In this document: piece after piece, positions 5,405-5,480 of the stretch
Position numbering within the stretch: position 1 is the stretch's first letter
Layout: each line of letters begins with the position of its first letter
DNA from: Actinomycetes bacterium
Lineage (GTDB): Bacteria > Actinomycetota > Acidimicrobiia > Acidimicrobiales > Microtrichaceae
DNA length: 5,480 bases
Direction: 5' to 3'
Assembly: GCA_023392475.1 (NCBI GenBank)
Contig: JAEVZA010000131.1
Coordinates: 1 to 5,480 of the forward strand
Position numbers and translations under genes: made by a program
Notes under the pieces: model-generated
Databases searched by the model: none
What the model saw: only the letters and a program-made list of their open reading frames with translations
Told to the model about the DNA's origin: nothing

Positions 5405-5480
5405 CGTGCCCGCTCCACGGGGGGGGCGACACGGGCGGTGCGGCGGGCGGCCGCCGCCGCGGCCCGCCCGGCCCGCGCGC
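5401..5480 (-). CDS. Possible C-terminal tail of an upstream gene running off the window
   Basis: One minus-strand frame is open from the window edge for 25 codons and ends in TGA at 5403-5401, overlapping the sigma factor ATG as ATGA. It would encode an Ala/Arg-rich tail ending PPVERAR. The four-base overlap is the typical arrangement of coupled actinobacterial genes. ECF41 operons often place a small redox-type gene here. However, the other two minus-strand frames are also open in this extremely GC-rich stretch, so the evidence is weak and the region may simply be an upstream leader. Confidence 0.22.
   Translation of the reverse strand, partial: ARAGRAAAAAARRTARVAPPVERAR

Overview
The window is very GC-rich, with strong G/C bias at third codon positions, several GTG starts and tight gene packing. 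This suggests an actinobacterium. An Acidimicrobiia-type or other high-GC soil or marine lineage is plausible, but no taxonomic marker is present. There is no rRNA, tRNA, CRISPR array, insertion sequence or prophage gene. It looks like ordinary chromosomal metabolic DNA.

Layout. Positions 2846 down to 1 hold a tightly coupled three-gene minus-strand operon. In transcription order it encodes a Gfo/Idh/MocA-family NAD(P)-dependent oxidoreductase, a dihydrodipicolinate synthase/N-acetylneuraminate lyase (DapA)-superfamily protein, and an Old Yellow Enzyme-type NADH:flavin oxidoreductase cut by the window edge. Adjacent genes overlap or lie within 3 bases. A 98-base divergent intergenic region (2847-2944) separates this operon from a plus-strand NAD(P)-dependent aldehyde dehydrogenase (2945-4408). 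That region carries a perfect 9-1-9 inverted repeat resembling a TetR-family operator, a second perfect 7-1-7 palindrome, and a third inverted repeat (6-3-6) whose loop is the aldehyde dehydrogenase start codon. The three centres are 33 and 32 bases apart, close to three helical turns each.

After the aldehyde dehydrogenase come 105 bases of convergent intergenic DNA with hairpin-forming repeats. Next is a minus-strand ECF sigma factor of the SigJ/ECF41 type, with a fused C-terminal SnoaL-like domain. The sigma start codon overlaps the stop of a possible upstream frame that runs off the right edge.

Interpretation (inference). The divergent pair may be one regulon for breaking down an unidentified small molecule: dehydrogenation by the Gfo/Idh/MocA enzyme, C=C redox chemistry by the flavin enzyme, C-C bond cleavage by the DapA-like lyase, and oxidation of the released aldehyde by the aldehyde dehydrogenase. 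The substrate cannot be read from the sequence, and no regulator gene for the operator is present. The sigma factor is probably an unrelated neighbouring unit.
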